From Methanomicrobia archaeon DTU008 (GTDB lineage Archaea > Thermoplasmatota > Thermoplasmata > Methanomassiliicoccales > Methanomassiliicoccaceae): a stretch of 64,000 bases of DNA. How positions within the stretch are numbered: the first letter of the stretch is position 1; each line of letters opens with the position of its first letter. Under the pieces are notes generated by a model. It saw nothing but the letters and a program-made list of their open reading frames with translations, had not been told where the DNA came from and ran no database searches. The stretch covers positions 72,249 through 136,248 of the forward strand of contig LFRW01000035.1 of NCBI GenBank assembly GCA_001512965.1. Reading direction: 5' to 3'. The position numbers were made by a program, and so were the translations under genes. Positions 43,815 through 52,284 of this stretch are shown in pieces.

Positions 43815-45167
43815 TTAGAGCGAGCCGAGATACTTGCTCACCTCCCAGTCCGTGACCATCGTGCGGTACTCGTCCCATTCCTGGCCTTTTATGGTCTGGT
43901 AATGTTCGAAGATGTGTTCGCCAAGGGTCCTCTTGACCAGCTCGCTCTTGCTCATGATGGCGAGCGCATGGCCCAGGTTCTCGGGCAGGGGCTTGATGCC
44001 ATATTGCGCCCTCTCCTCGGGACTCATATGGTATATGTCCTTCTCGACGGGCTCGGGAGGCATGATCCCCTTCTCAATCCCCTCCATGCCCGCCGCCAGC
44101 ATGATGGCGAACTGCAGATAGGGGTTACCGGCCGGGTCAGGATTGCGCATCTCTACCCTTGTCCTGTTCCCTCGGCCTGCCGGCACGCGGATGAGGGCCG
44201 AACGGTTCCGGTTGGCCCATGATACGTAGCAGGGGGCCTCATAACCAGGCACAAGCCGTTTGTAGGAGTTGACGTGGGAGTTCAGGATGGCGGCGATCTC
44301 ATTGGCATACGTCAGCAACCCGCCCAGATAATGCATCGCCGTCTTCGACAGCCCATACTCCCCATCGGGGTCGTCGAAGGCGTTCTTGCCATTGGTGAAC
44401 GCCAGGGACTGGTGTACGTGCATCCCGGAGCCAGCCATGTTGTGGATGGGCTTCGGCATGAAACTGGCCCATAGTCCGTGCCTCATCGCGATCGTCTTCA
44501 CCGTCAGCTTGAAGGTCATGATGCGGTCGGCCATGGTCAAGGCCGAACCGTAACGCATGTCCACCTCATGTTGGCCGGGACCTACCTCGTGGTGCGAAGC
44601 CTCACAATCGAAGCCCATCTGGTCCAGGTTCAGGACGATGTCCTTTCTGACCTCCTCGCCCCGGTCCAGGGCCATGAGGTCGAAGTATCCTTCGGTGTCC
44701 GACGGGATCGCCGTGGGGTTGCCTTCAGCATCCAGCTTGAACATGTAGAACTCGAACTCCGGACCCACATTGAACGTGTACCCCTTCTCGGCCACCTTGT
44801 CCACTATCCGTTCGAGCACCAGGCGCGGATCGCCCTTGAACCGGTTTCCGGAATGGTCGAAGATCTGGCAGAGCAGTCTGGCGGTCTTGATATGTCCATT
44901 GCACGTCCAGGGATAGATCTGGAACGAGTCCAGGATGGGCTGCGCCCGCATATCCGATTCCTCGATCGTTGCATACCCCAGGATGGAGGAGCCATCAATG
45001 AACACCCCTTCATCAAGGACCTTTTCCAGATTGGACACTGGGAAGGATACGGTCTTCACAGATCCCAGGATGTCGGAGAATTGAACCTCGATGAACTTTA
45101 TGTTCTGCTCCTTTACCGCTCGAAAAATATCCTCCTTGGTTATGTGCGCCTGCATGGGCATGATCAT
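43815..45167 (-). CDS. glnA: Glutamine synthetase, type I
   Basis: Makes glutamine from glutamate, ammonia and ATP. The 450-residue protein has the beta-grasp N-terminus (VQFSDILGSVKTVSFP), the GPEFEFYMF segment, the latch-to-active-site HEVGPGQHEVDMRYG, GSGMHVHQSL and the Arg-rich NRSALIRVPAGRGNRTRVEMRNPDPAGNPYLQFA. It appears to lack the adenylylation site of GS-I-beta, which fits archaeal GS-I-alpha. The divergent region with a NitT/TauT-like transporter carries direct repeats, suggesting joint nitrogen control. Start is one of two nearby ATGs (45167 chosen). Confidence 0.95.
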   Translation of the reverse strand: MIMPMQAHITKEDIFRAVKEQNIKFIEVQFSDILGSVKTVSFPVSNLEKVLDEGVFIDGSSILGYATIEESDMRAQPILDSFQIYPWTCNGHIKTARLLCQIFDHSGNRFKGDPRLVLERIVDKVAEKGYTFNVGPEFEFYMFKLDAEGNPTAIPSDTEGYFDLMALDRGEEVRKDIVLNLDQMGFDCEASHHEVGPGQHEVDMRYGSALTMADRIMTFKLTVKTIAMRHGLWASFMPKPIHNMAGSGMHVHQSLAFTNGKNAFDDPDGEYGLSKTAMHYLGGLLTYANEIAAILNSHVNSYKRLVPGYEAPCYVSWANRNRSALIRVPAGRGNRTRVEMRNPDPAGNPYLQFAIMLAAGMEGIEKGIMPPEPVEKDIYHMSPEERAQYGIKPLPENLGHALAIMSKSELVKRTLGEHIFEHYQTIKGQEWDEYRTMVTDWEVSKYLGSL

Positions 45168-45431
45168 GGTTATATTATGTTAGATTTAATAGCATTGCCC
45201 CTGAACGGGACAACATCTGTCTAGGGATGCACGCTCATAACGCACGATTCATCTATCACATGGGCAACCTACCTAGTCGAATAATGTAAAAGCAACACAC
45301 CTGGTCGAATCACTTTAACACCTGTATCGATTATTTAACTATCGTCTAAATTAATGTTATATAATGTCACATGGTTATCGGTCCGTCCGCTCCGTCTGGC
45401 CATTCATCTGGGGTGGACCTATGTGGGTGAG
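45168..45431. promoter_or_regulatory. glnA/ABC-transporter divergent control region with repeats
   Basis: ACCTAGTCGAAT (45271-45282) and ACCTGGTCGAAT (45299-45310) are spaced 28 bases apart start to start, and a weaker ACCTGTATCGAT is at 45320-45331. A minus TATA (GCTATTAAATC) serves glnA and a plus TATA (GTTATATAAT, 45356-45365) serves the transporter. About three helical turns between repeats is compatible with cooperative binding on one DNA face. No NrpR-type GGAA-N6-TTCC site is seen. Confidence 0.5.
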
Positions 45432-46331
45432 ATGCTGTTCAATGGCGATGATGATGCGAGGATCGCGAAGCACCTAGGGTCGAGGAAGGGCTCAGATCCG
45501 AATATCTTGCTCGGTTCCGATCGTCCAGCCGCTCTGGCAAGAACGCTTCTCACGTTCGCCATAGGCATTCTCATCGTCCTGATGATATGGCAGGTCTTCG
45601 CGTGGACGTACAATGATTTTGTGGGCAGAGCCGTCCTTCGATTCCCTGCGCCCATCGAGACCTTCGCAATGCTGGGCGAGTTCTTCTTTGAAGGCAAGAC
45701 GCTGCTTGGACATACCATATACGAGCATATAGCCAGCAGCCTGGGGAGGTGGCTGGTGGCCTTTGCCCTGGCTACGGCAGTCGGTCTGGTCCTAGGCTCC
45801 ATTCTAGGTCATTTCAACTCCTTGTTCCCGATCGGCATCGTGCCCGTATCCGTCTATCAGATGATACCTGGTCTGGCATGGCTGCCGATCGCACTGCTGC
45901 TGTTCGGCCTGGGCAGCAATGCGGCCGTGTTCATCATCTTCGTGGTATCGGCCATGGTCATCACCGTCAACGTGGCTGGCGGCATCCGACGTGTACCACC
46001 GGTGGTGGTGCGAGCTGCGAAGATGATGGGAGCAGACGATCTTACATTGTTCCTCAAGGTGCTGATACCCTACGCCACGGTGGACATAGTCAACGGCCTG
46101 AGACTAGGCATGGGCAGTGCATGGCGGGTGCTCATCGCAGCGGAGATGGTGGTCGGCACCGGAATCGGGCTGGGATATGCCATCACGATGACCAAGGACC
46201 TCCTCAACTATGTGGCATCGTTCGCCTGCATCGCCATCATCTGCATCATCGGCCTCCTCATGGACAAGGTGCTGTTCGCAGAGATAGAGAAGTTCGCCCG
46301 CCACCGGCTGGGGATGGAGGAGGGATACTGA
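45432..46331 (+). CDS. ABC transporter permease, NitT/TauT (SsuC) type
   Basis: A 299-residue membrane protein with six helices and the coupling EAA-like loop (AAKMMGADDLTLFLKVLIPYATVDIVNGLRLGMGSAWRVLIAAEMV). I place the start at MLFNGDDD (45432; GGGTGAG just before) because the ATG at 45354 overlaps the TATA box. It is the first gene of a permease-ATPase-binding-protein operon. Family members import nitrate, taurine, sulfonates or thiamine precursors. Divergence from glnA favours a nitrogen compound, but that is inference. Confidence 0.88.
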   Translation: MLFNGDDDARIAKHLGSRKGSDPNILLGSDRPAALARTLLTFAIGILIVLMIWQVFAWTYNDFVGRAVLRFPAPIETFAMLGEFFFEGKTLLGHTIYEHIASSLGRWLVAFALATAVGLVLGSILGHFNSLFPIGIVPVSVYQMIPGLAWLPIALLLFGLGSNAAVFIIFVVSAMVITVNVAGGIRRVPPVVVRAAKMMGADDLTLFLKVLIPYATVDIVNGLRLGMGSAWRVLIAAEMVVGTGIGLGYAITMTKDLLNYVASFACIAIICIIGLLMDKVLFAEIEKFARHRLGMEEGY

Positions 46332-47122
46332 TGGTCCTCATCGAGGTGAAGTGGGTCACAAAGGCGTATTACACGAGCCGCCGGAAAGATCGGGCGAGGA
46401 TAGTGCTTGACAACGTCTCCATGAACTTCCACGACAATGAGTTCGTATGCCTCATAGGTCCCAGCGGTTGCGGCAAGACAACGTTGCTGAACCTGATCGC
46501 CGGCTTCGAGAGGCCGACCGTGGGAGAGGTCCTTTACAAAGGTAGGAAGGTGACATCACCATCTCCCGAGCGCGGGGTCGTGTTCCAGGAATACAGTCTG
46601 TTCCCCTGGATGAGCGTCCTGGACAACGTGAGGTTTGCTCTGAACACGATGGACCTGTCCTCTGACAGGAAGGACGACATCGCCAGGAATGCGCTGGCGA
46701 TGGTGAACCTCACAGAGTTCGCCGATCAGCGACCCAATCTGTTGTCGGGAGGGATGAAGCAAAGGGTCGCCGTGGCCAGGCTATTGGCCATGGACCCTGA
46801 CGTCTGGCTGATGGACGAGCCCTTTTCCAGCCTGGACGAGCAGACCAGGAAGAAGCTCGACAGTGACATTCTGAACATCTGGCGGATCAAGGGGAAGACG
46901 ATAGTCTTCGTGACCCACAACGTGGACGAGGCGCTGCATCTGGCCACCCGGATAGTCTTGTTCTCCGAATCTCCGGGGAGGGTGATCAAGGAGTGGAAGG
47001 TCGCCCGGGACATGCCCCGAACCCCTGAATCGCCGGAGATGGTCGCGCTTAAGAAGGAGATAACGGACGCGATGCCTGCTTGCGCGTGCGCCGACGTCCG
47101 CCCCATTGAGATAATGGAGTGA
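46331..47122 (+). CDS. ABC transporter ATPase, NitT/TauT type
   Basis: A 263-residue ATPase with Walker A GPSGCGKTT (about 41-49), Q-loop VVFQEYSLFPW, signature LSGGMKQR, Walker B VWLMDEPFSSLDEQ and switch VTHNVDEAL, all of the SsuB/TauB type. ATG shares one base with the permease stop (TGATG). The C-terminal extension (DMPRTPESPEMVALKKEITDA) is typical of this subfamily. Confidence 0.93.
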   Translation: MVLIEVKWVTKAYYTSRRKDRARIVLDNVSMNFHDNEFVCLIGPSGCGKTTLLNLIAGFERPTVGEVLYKGRKVTSPSPERGVVFQEYSLFPWMSVLDNVRFALNTMDLSSDRKDDIARNALAMVNLTEFADQRPNLLSGGMKQRVAVARLLAMDPDVWLMDEPFSSLDEQTRKKLDSDILNIWRIKGKTIVFVTHNVDEALHLATRIVLFSESPGRVIKEWKVARDMPRTPESPEMVALKKEITDAMPACACADVRPIEIME

Positions 47123-47127
47123 GAGGC

Positions 47128-48150
47128 ATGAACGGAAAGACGAAAATGATGGCCGTCGCCGCCGTGGTGATAGTGGTCGCCGCGGCGGTAGGGGCGGTCT
47201 TCATGCTGGGCAATGACAACGATCGAACTCTCAGCGTGGTGTATCTGAAGAAGTCCCATTACGAGGAGTTGATCGTAGGCGACAAAAAGGGGTTCTTCGA
47301 TGAGCTGGACTTCAAGGTCGATCGGCACTATGTCACGGGCAGCGGAAAGGATGCCGTTGACGCGTTGATCGCCGGCACGGCCGACATCGCGGCCACGGGA
47401 GAGGGACCTGCGGTCAATGCCATAGAGGCGTATGGCGAAGACATCGTGGTCCTGTGCAGCTTTGCTGTAAGAACGGCTGCTCAGGTGTGGGTGGCCCAGG
47501 GATCGCTCATCGGCGAGAAGATCGTAGTGGAGGGCAAGACCCCTCAGGAGATCGCCGATCAGCTGAAGGACTCCAAGCTCAAGGCTGGAGTGATCGAAGG
47601 GTCCTCGACGGAAAGGTTGTTCAAGAGGTGGCTTGATGAATTCGAGGTCTCCTATAGCACCGATGACAGTGCCGACATACGACTGGTCTACCTGACCGGC
47701 AGCACCCTGGTTCAATCGTTCGCCACTGGCGACATAGACCTCCTGGCCGGGAGCCAGCCCTATCCATCCACGGCCATTGAGAACGCGAACGGCGTTCAGA
47801 TAGGCTCCTCCGCCGACATAGGCGTCTACAGCTCCTCGGTCCTGATCACCACCAAGGACGTATATGAGAAAAAGACCGACATGATCAAGGAGTTCGTGGC
47901 GGCCGTCAAGAAGTCCACCGATTACGTCGAGGATCACCTGGAGGAGTGCATCGACATCTGCGCCGATACGATCGGATGGTCGAAGACCGTCCAAGCCGAG
48001 GTGTTTGCCAATTCCGAGCCGAGGGTGGAGTTCAATGACAGGATCGTCGACATCATGTTCGCAGCTGCGAAAGAAGGTGTGACGAGGGAAACGATCGCTG
48101 ATGCCTGCCCTCTGGACATGAAGGAGTATCTCGAACAGCTGTACGCGTGA
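47128..48150 (+). CDS. ABC transporter substrate-binding protein, NMT1/SsuA-like
   Basis: A 340-residue protein with an N-terminal membrane anchor (residues 5-27) and a type II periplasmic-binding fold of the SsuA/NMT1 group (VVYLKKSHYEELIVGDKKGFF; DALIAGTADIAATGEGPAVNAI; YSSSVLITTKDVYEKKTDMIKEFVAAV). Start at ATG 47128 follows GTGAGAGGC and lies 5 bases after the ATPase stop. The ligand cannot be read from sequence. The operon ends at a U-tract terminator (48172-48230). Confidence 0.9.
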   Translation: MNGKTKMMAVAAVVIVVAAAVGAVFMLGNDNDRTLSVVYLKKSHYEELIVGDKKGFFDELDFKVDRHYVTGSGKDAVDALIAGTADIAATGEGPAVNAIEAYGEDIVVLCSFAVRTAAQVWVAQGSLIGEKIVVEGKTPQEIADQLKDSKLKAGVIEGSSTERLFKRWLDEFEVSYSTDDSADIRLVYLTGSTLVQSFATGDIDLLAGSQPYPSTAIENANGVQIGSSADIGVYSSSVLITTKDVYEKKTDMIKEFVAAVKKSTDYVEDHLEECIDICADTIGWSKTVQAEVFANSEPRVEFNDRIVDIMFAAAKEGVTRETIADACPLDMKEYLEQLYA

Positions 48151-48171
48151 GCTCGAACGACCGATGATGGT

Positions 48172-48230
48172 CCATGAGGTAGGTGCACCTCGTGGTCGGA
48201 GGCGCATTCCCTCCTTTTTCTTTTTTCATT
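48172..48230 (+). terminator. Hairpin and T-tract ending the transporter operon
   Basis: Stem CCATGAGGT/ACCTCGTGG (9 pairs, one G-U; 48172-48195) followed by a T-rich run CTCCTTTTTCTTTTTTC (48211-48227). The tract reaches the end of the convergent alaX gene. Confidence 0.6.
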
Positions 48231-49434
48231 CATCCTTATTTTCCTGGTCGTTCTTCTCCAGGATGCCCCTGATCTTCACGATCGCACTCACCATGATGTC
48301 CTCCGCATGCTCCGGAGTCGGTGCACCTCCTGTGGCGAATTGCATCTTGCCCCCTCCCCTCCCTCCATAAGGGGATAGGACCTCATTGATAAGGGCGGCG
48401 CAGTCCATGTCCACATCGGGAGAGCAAGCTACAACCAGCATGAACCTATCGCCAGCGGACCCAAGCACGCAGGCCGCATGGTCCTCGGTGAAACGGGCGG
48501 CGGCGTCCAACAACATCTTCTTGTCCATCGCACCGAACAGGCCCGAATACAGGTCGACGCCCCCTATGCGCGATGGTATCAGTTCGTTCAGCGCCTTCTC
48601 CTCGTAGACACGTAGCTGTTCCGCCTGCATCTCCCGGTCCCTGAGGACATTGTTCAGGGCCCTGTCCAGGTCCTGCACCCTTGCCCCCAGGGATTCGGTG
48701 GCGCGCAGCGCGGCGGCCGATAGCTGCAGCGCGGTTCGCTTGGCCGCCCCTCCTACCTGGAATTCCACTTCGAAATCGGCGGTCGGCCGGGCGGAAGTGA
48801 ACTTGGTCACCAGCAGCATGCCGATCTCCTTGGTGCTGCGGACATGGACGCCTGCGCAGGCCGCCCGGTCTATCTCACCGATGCTGACCACCCTTACCTC
48901 GTCGCCGTGGATGCGCTCCGCCTTCATCCTCGCCTCGCCAAGGGACGGGTCGTCCTTCGGGACGATTTCGATGGTCACTGGGAGGTCGGCCTCGATGGCC
49001 TCGAGCGCCATCTCCTGAGCCTTCACGACGATCTCCCAGTCAAGAGGCCCCTTCACCATGACGCTCTTCTTATCCTGGCCGATGGCTATCTTGACCAGCT
49101 CCATCTCCGGGCATAGTTGATGGAGGCGGGAGAACAGCAGATGTTCGCCGGTGTGTCCCTTCATGAGCTCGTACCGTCTCTCCCAGTTCACGAACCCCTC
49201 CACCTCCTGACCTGCCGTGAAGGTATGGCCGGGAACACGATGCAGCACAGTGCCCTCGGACTGCTTCACCTCGGTGACGGGCAGACCCCCAAGCTTGCCA
49301 CGGTCAGGTTCCTGACCTCCTCCGCCGGGATAGAATGCCGTCCGATCAAGCGCGATCCACTCGCCTTCGGCGGAGACGACCCTGGCGGTGAATCGGCTGA
49401 TGTAAGGATCTGAATCGTAAAGACGGTCGGTCAT
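48226..49434 (-). CDS. alaX: Trans-editing alanyl-tRNA hydrolase AlaX (long form)
   Basis: Hydrolyses mischarged Ser- or Gly-tRNA-Ala. The 402-residue protein has the AlaRS-type editing domain with zinc ligands His94 and His98 (HTGEHLL) and Cys193 and His197 (CAGVHV), then a coiled coil and a DHHA1-like C-terminal domain (GGRGGGKMQFATGGAPTPEHAEDIM), which defines AlaX-L. The ATG at 49434 is about 22 bases from a TATA box GGTTATATTC, so I reject the longer frame from 49506. Confidence 0.92.
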   Translation of the reverse strand: MTDRLYDSDPYISRFTARVVSAEGEWIALDRTAFYPGGGGQEPDRGKLGGLPVTEVKQSEGTVLHRVPGHTFTAGQEVEGFVNWERRYELMKGHTGEHLLFSRLHQLCPEMELVKIAIGQDKKSVMVKGPLDWEIVVKAQEMALEAIEADLPVTIEIVPKDDPSLGEARMKAERIHGDEVRVVSIGEIDRAACAGVHVRSTKEIGMLLVTKFTSARPTADFEVEFQVGGAAKRTALQLSAAALRATESLGARVQDLDRALNNVLRDREMQAEQLRVYEEKALNELIPSRIGGVDLYSGLFGAMDKKMLLDAAARFTEDHAACVLGSAGDRFMLVVACSPDVDMDCAALINEVLSPYGGRGGGKMQFATGGAPTPEHAEDIMVSAIVKIRGILEKNDQENKDE

Positions 49435-49533
49435 GGACCGGAGACCGAATCCGATGAATATAACCTTTCCATGGAGGCGACTGGCCCCTGGTCGCAGGCA
49501 AGCCATATGTAGAGGGCGCTGCGTATTTCACCC

Positions 49534-49761
49534 ATGGCCTGCTGGAAGTGGTTCAACAACATGCTAGAGGATGCCGGGGTGGAGGTTACGGAGGAGAACC
49601 GGGAGCGCATCGATGCGGTCATCGAACAGTTCATCGCCGAGCGGTCGGCCCTTGGCAAGTGCTCACGCGTCCCTGCGGAGGCAAGCGGAGAGATATCCGG
49701 TGACCGAACCATGCGCGACGAGCTCATTGAACGGCTGAGAAAGGCCGCTGCCCCCCGTTGA
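49534..49761 (+). CDS. Small helical protein, unknown
   Basis: A 75-residue protein (MACWKWFNNMLEDAGVEV...) predicted to be mostly helical, with a Trp-rich start and charged C-terminus (MRDELIERLRKAAAPR). It is divergent from alaX with about 100 bases between starts. Composition and codon use look coding, and the VTEENRERIDAVIEQFI helix is typical of small archaeal adaptor-type proteins, but I recognise no family. Confidence 0.6.
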   Translation: MACWKWFNNMLEDAGVEVTEENRERIDAVIEQFIAERSALGKCSRVPAEASGEISGDRTMRDELIERLRKAAAPR

Positions 49762-49837
49762 TGGTCCGGACCGGCCAGGCCGGCATCCGGCGATGCCCGA
49801 TGTTCCTCTGATATGGTTTATAAACAGGTATGGCATT

Positions 49838-49851
49838 TAGACATTTGTCTA
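49838..49851. promoter_or_regulatory. Palindrome TAGACA-TT-TGTCTA before the Lrp gene
   Basis: A perfect 14-base palindrome lies 13 bases downstream of the TATA box GGTTTATAAAC (49815-49825), at the expected start of transcription and 21 bases before the ATG at 49873. This is the usual place for autoregulation by an Lrp/AsnC protein, whose gene follows directly. Confidence 0.6.
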
Positions 49852-49872
49852 GGATTTATCGAGGCAATGTTT

Positions 49873-50337
49873 ATGTTGGACGATCTCGACAAGCGCATAA
49901 TAGAGGAGCTCTGCATATCCAGCCAGGGATCGTATCGTCAGATAGCGAAGAGGCTTGGCGTCCACCCCACCACACTGATTCAGAGGATAAAGAACCTGGA
50001 AGAGCAAGGTATCATCCTTGGATATAGGGCAAATGTCGACTATCTCAAGCTGGGCTATGAGTTCATGGCCCTGGTCCACATATATGTGGAAGGCGACGTG
50101 CTGGACGTCCAGGGCAAGATAAAGGCCATGGATAACGTGATCTGCATATTCGACGTCACGGGCGAATGCGATTCCATAGCCTGGGTAGCATGCAAGGACC
50201 GCGACGAGTTCTCCGACCTGATCAAGCGCATGCTCACAATTCACGGCGTTCGCAAGACCAACACCTACGTCATCTTGAACCTGATAAAGGACCCGTATCA
50301 GTTCATCCCCGAGCTGGACATCAGCGGTCCCGTGTGA
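49873..50337 (+). CDS. Lrp/AsnC-family transcription regulator
   Basis: A 154-residue protein with an N-terminal helix-turn-helix (4-50, LDKRIIEELCISSQGSYRQIAKRLGVHPTTLIQRIKNLEE) and a C-terminal RAM/AsnC ligand-binding domain (65-140). Start at ATG 49873 is preferred to 49867, since GAGG lies 8 bases before it. The palindrome in its promoter suggests autoregulation. The effector amino acid and targets are unknown. Confidence 0.9.
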   Translation: MLDDLDKRIIEELCISSQGSYRQIAKRLGVHPTTLIQRIKNLEEQGIILGYRANVDYLKLGYEFMALVHIYVEGDVLDVQGKIKAMDNVICIFDVTGECDSIAWVACKDRDEFSDLIKRMLTIHGVRKTNTYVILNLIKDPYQFIPELDISGPV

Positions 50338-50442
50338 TCGGACCGCAGCTCATGCATGGGCGCATCGGCGAACCCGACCGAATATTTTATCATAGGGTCA
50401 CTCGTTTGCACGCCAGAATCCTGAGAACAGGAAGGTTGTAAG

Positions 50443-52263
50443 ATGATGAGAACGCACACATGCGGAGAGCTGCGCCCCGACCATCTGGGACAGAAGGTCA
50501 CTCTGGCAGGTTGGGTACGGTTCTCCCGCGACCATGGCGGAGTGCAATTCATCGACCTCGCGGACACCTATGGCATAACCCAGGTCGTGTTCGACCCTGA
50601 GGCGATGGAGGATCGTGCGGCCGTCGAAGGCCTAGAGAGTCTGTTCAAGACCTTCGGCCGAGAGTCTGTAATCTCGGTCCATGGTGTGGTGCGAAATAGG
50701 GTGGAGGGGACCGAGGATCCCCGCAACCCGACCGGACAGGTCGAGGTGTTCATCGAGAGCGCCGAGCTCTTGAACCATTCTCGCCCGCTCCCCTTCGAGG
50801 TGGCCGAACAGAAAGGTTCGCTGCTCCCTGGAGAGGACCTCAGGCTACGCTATAGATATCTCGACCTTCGAAGGACCGAGATGTCCAACAACCTCCGCTT
50901 CCGCCATCGCGTAATAGCCGCAGCCCGCCGCTACCTGGACAACGCTGGCTTCGTGGAGGTGGAGACGCCGATACTCACGAGGAGCACCCCCGAGGGCGCA
51001 AGGGACTTCATCGTCCCCTCGCGCATAAACCCCGGCAGCTTCTATGCGCTACCACAGTCCCCCCAGCTGTACAAGCAGATGCTGATGGTGGCAGGCATCG
51101 ATCGCTACTATCAGGTGGCTCGCTGCTTCCGCGACGAGGACTCCCGCTCGGACCGTCAGCCGGAGTTCACCCAGCTCGACGTGGAGATGTCGTTCGTGGA
51201 CGAGACCGACGTCCAGGGACTGATCGAGGAAGTGCTGGCGAGCATATGGAAGGAGATCTACGGCAAGGACCTGCCCATACCATTCCCGCGAATAACCTTC
51301 TACGACGCCATGCACCGCTACGGGACGGACGCTCCGGACATCCGATACGGGCTCGAACTTCACGATGTGACGGACATCGTGCAACGCGCCAACTACGAGA
51401 TCTTCCGACGAGTGCTGTCCAAGGGCGGCAGGGTGGTGTGCATGAACGTCAAGGCGGAGTACACCCACGCCACGACCGCCGACGACACCATGATAGGACG
51501 GAACGAGGTCGACCGGCTCATAGAGTGGGCCAAGACCCAGGGCATGGGCGGCCTGACGTGGATGCGCATGATCGACGGAGAGCTGACCTCCAACATCGTG
51601 AAGTACTTCCCCTCCGACGTCACCGCCGACCTGATCAAGGAGATGGATGCCAAGGATGGAGACCTCTTGCTATTCCTGGCCGGCTCCGAGATCGCCGCCC
51701 TGAAGGCAGGCGGGGAGCTACGCCGGAAGCTTGCCCGGGACCTCAAGCTGCTAGAGGGGAAGGACCACCAGTTCGTGTGGCTGGTAGGATGCCCCCTGTT
51801 CCAGAGGGATCCGCTCACTGGACAGTTGGACACCTTCCACAACCCGTTCGTCCGGCCCGACGGCTGCCTCGGGGAGGGAGGGGACGACGCCTGCCTGGGC
51901 GGGCATTCCTACGACCTGGTGATGGACGGCAACGAGATAGGGAGCGGTTCCCTGCGTTGCCACGATCCCGAGGTGCAGAGGCAGGTATTCCGCAAGCTGG
52001 GCATGAGCGACGAGAGGATCGAGAACGATTTCGGCTTCTTCCTGGAGGCCCTCTCCTACGGCGCGCCGCCACACGGGGGCATCGCACTGGGCATCGATCG
52101 CCTGGTATCGATAATGCTTGGCAAGGATTCCATTCGCGAGGTCATCGCGTTCCCCAAGAACAAGAAGTTCCAGGGGCTGATGGACCGCTCCCCCGCTCCA
52201 GTCGAGGAGTCCAAGCTCGCCGAGCTTCAGATCCTGTCCCTTGCCGGGGACGAGGAAGAGTGA
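50443..52263 (+). CDS. aspS: Aspartyl-tRNA synthetase, bacterial type, probably non-discriminating
   Basis: A 606-residue class IIb synthetase: OB-fold anticodon domain (1-110), motif 1 and 2 region (QSPQLYKQMLMVAGIDRYYQVARCFRDEDSR), an inserted GAD domain (about 290-410) and motif 3 (GAPPHGGIALGIDRLV). Archaeal AspRS is about 430-440 residues without the GAD insert, so this gene is bacterial in type. His31 (RDHGG) and Gly89 (VEGTED, aligning with Lys82 of E. coli) match residues reported for bacterial non-discriminating AspRS, which also charges tRNA-Asn. It converges on gatCAB, whose product would amidate Asp-tRNA-Asn. TATA-like AATATTTTATC at about 50378-50390. Confidence 0.94.
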   Translation: MMRTHTCGELRPDHLGQKVTLAGWVRFSRDHGGVQFIDLADTYGITQVVFDPEAMEDRAAVEGLESLFKTFGRESVISVHGVVRNRVEGTEDPRNPTGQVEVFIESAELLNHSRPLPFEVAEQKGSLLPGEDLRLRYRYLDLRRTEMSNNLRFRHRVIAAARRYLDNAGFVEVETPILTRSTPEGARDFIVPSRINPGSFYALPQSPQLYKQMLMVAGIDRYYQVARCFRDEDSRSDRQPEFTQLDVEMSFVDETDVQGLIEEVLASIWKEIYGKDLPIPFPRITFYDAMHRYGTDAPDIRYGLELHDVTDIVQRANYEIFRRVLSKGGRVVCMNVKAEYTHATTADDTMIGRNEVDRLIEWAKTQGMGGLTWMRMIDGELTSNIVKYFPSDVTADLIKEMDAKDGDLLLFLAGSEIAALKAGGELRRKLARDLKLLEGKDHQFVWLVGCPLFQRDPLTGQLDTFHNPFVRPDGCLGEGGDDACLGGHSYDLVMDGNEIGSGSLRCHDPEVQRQVFRKLGMSDERIENDFGFFLEALSYGAPPHGGIALGIDRLVSIMLGKDSIREVIAFPKNKKFQGLMDRSPAPVEESKLAELQILSLAGDEEE

Positions 52264-52284
52264 GCACGGCTCAAACCCTTTTGC

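Noticed and set aside
45354-45431. Upstream ATG at 45354 as start of the NitT/TauT-type permease
   Set aside because: It overlaps the TATA box; the ATG at 45432 has a GGGTGAG ribosome site.
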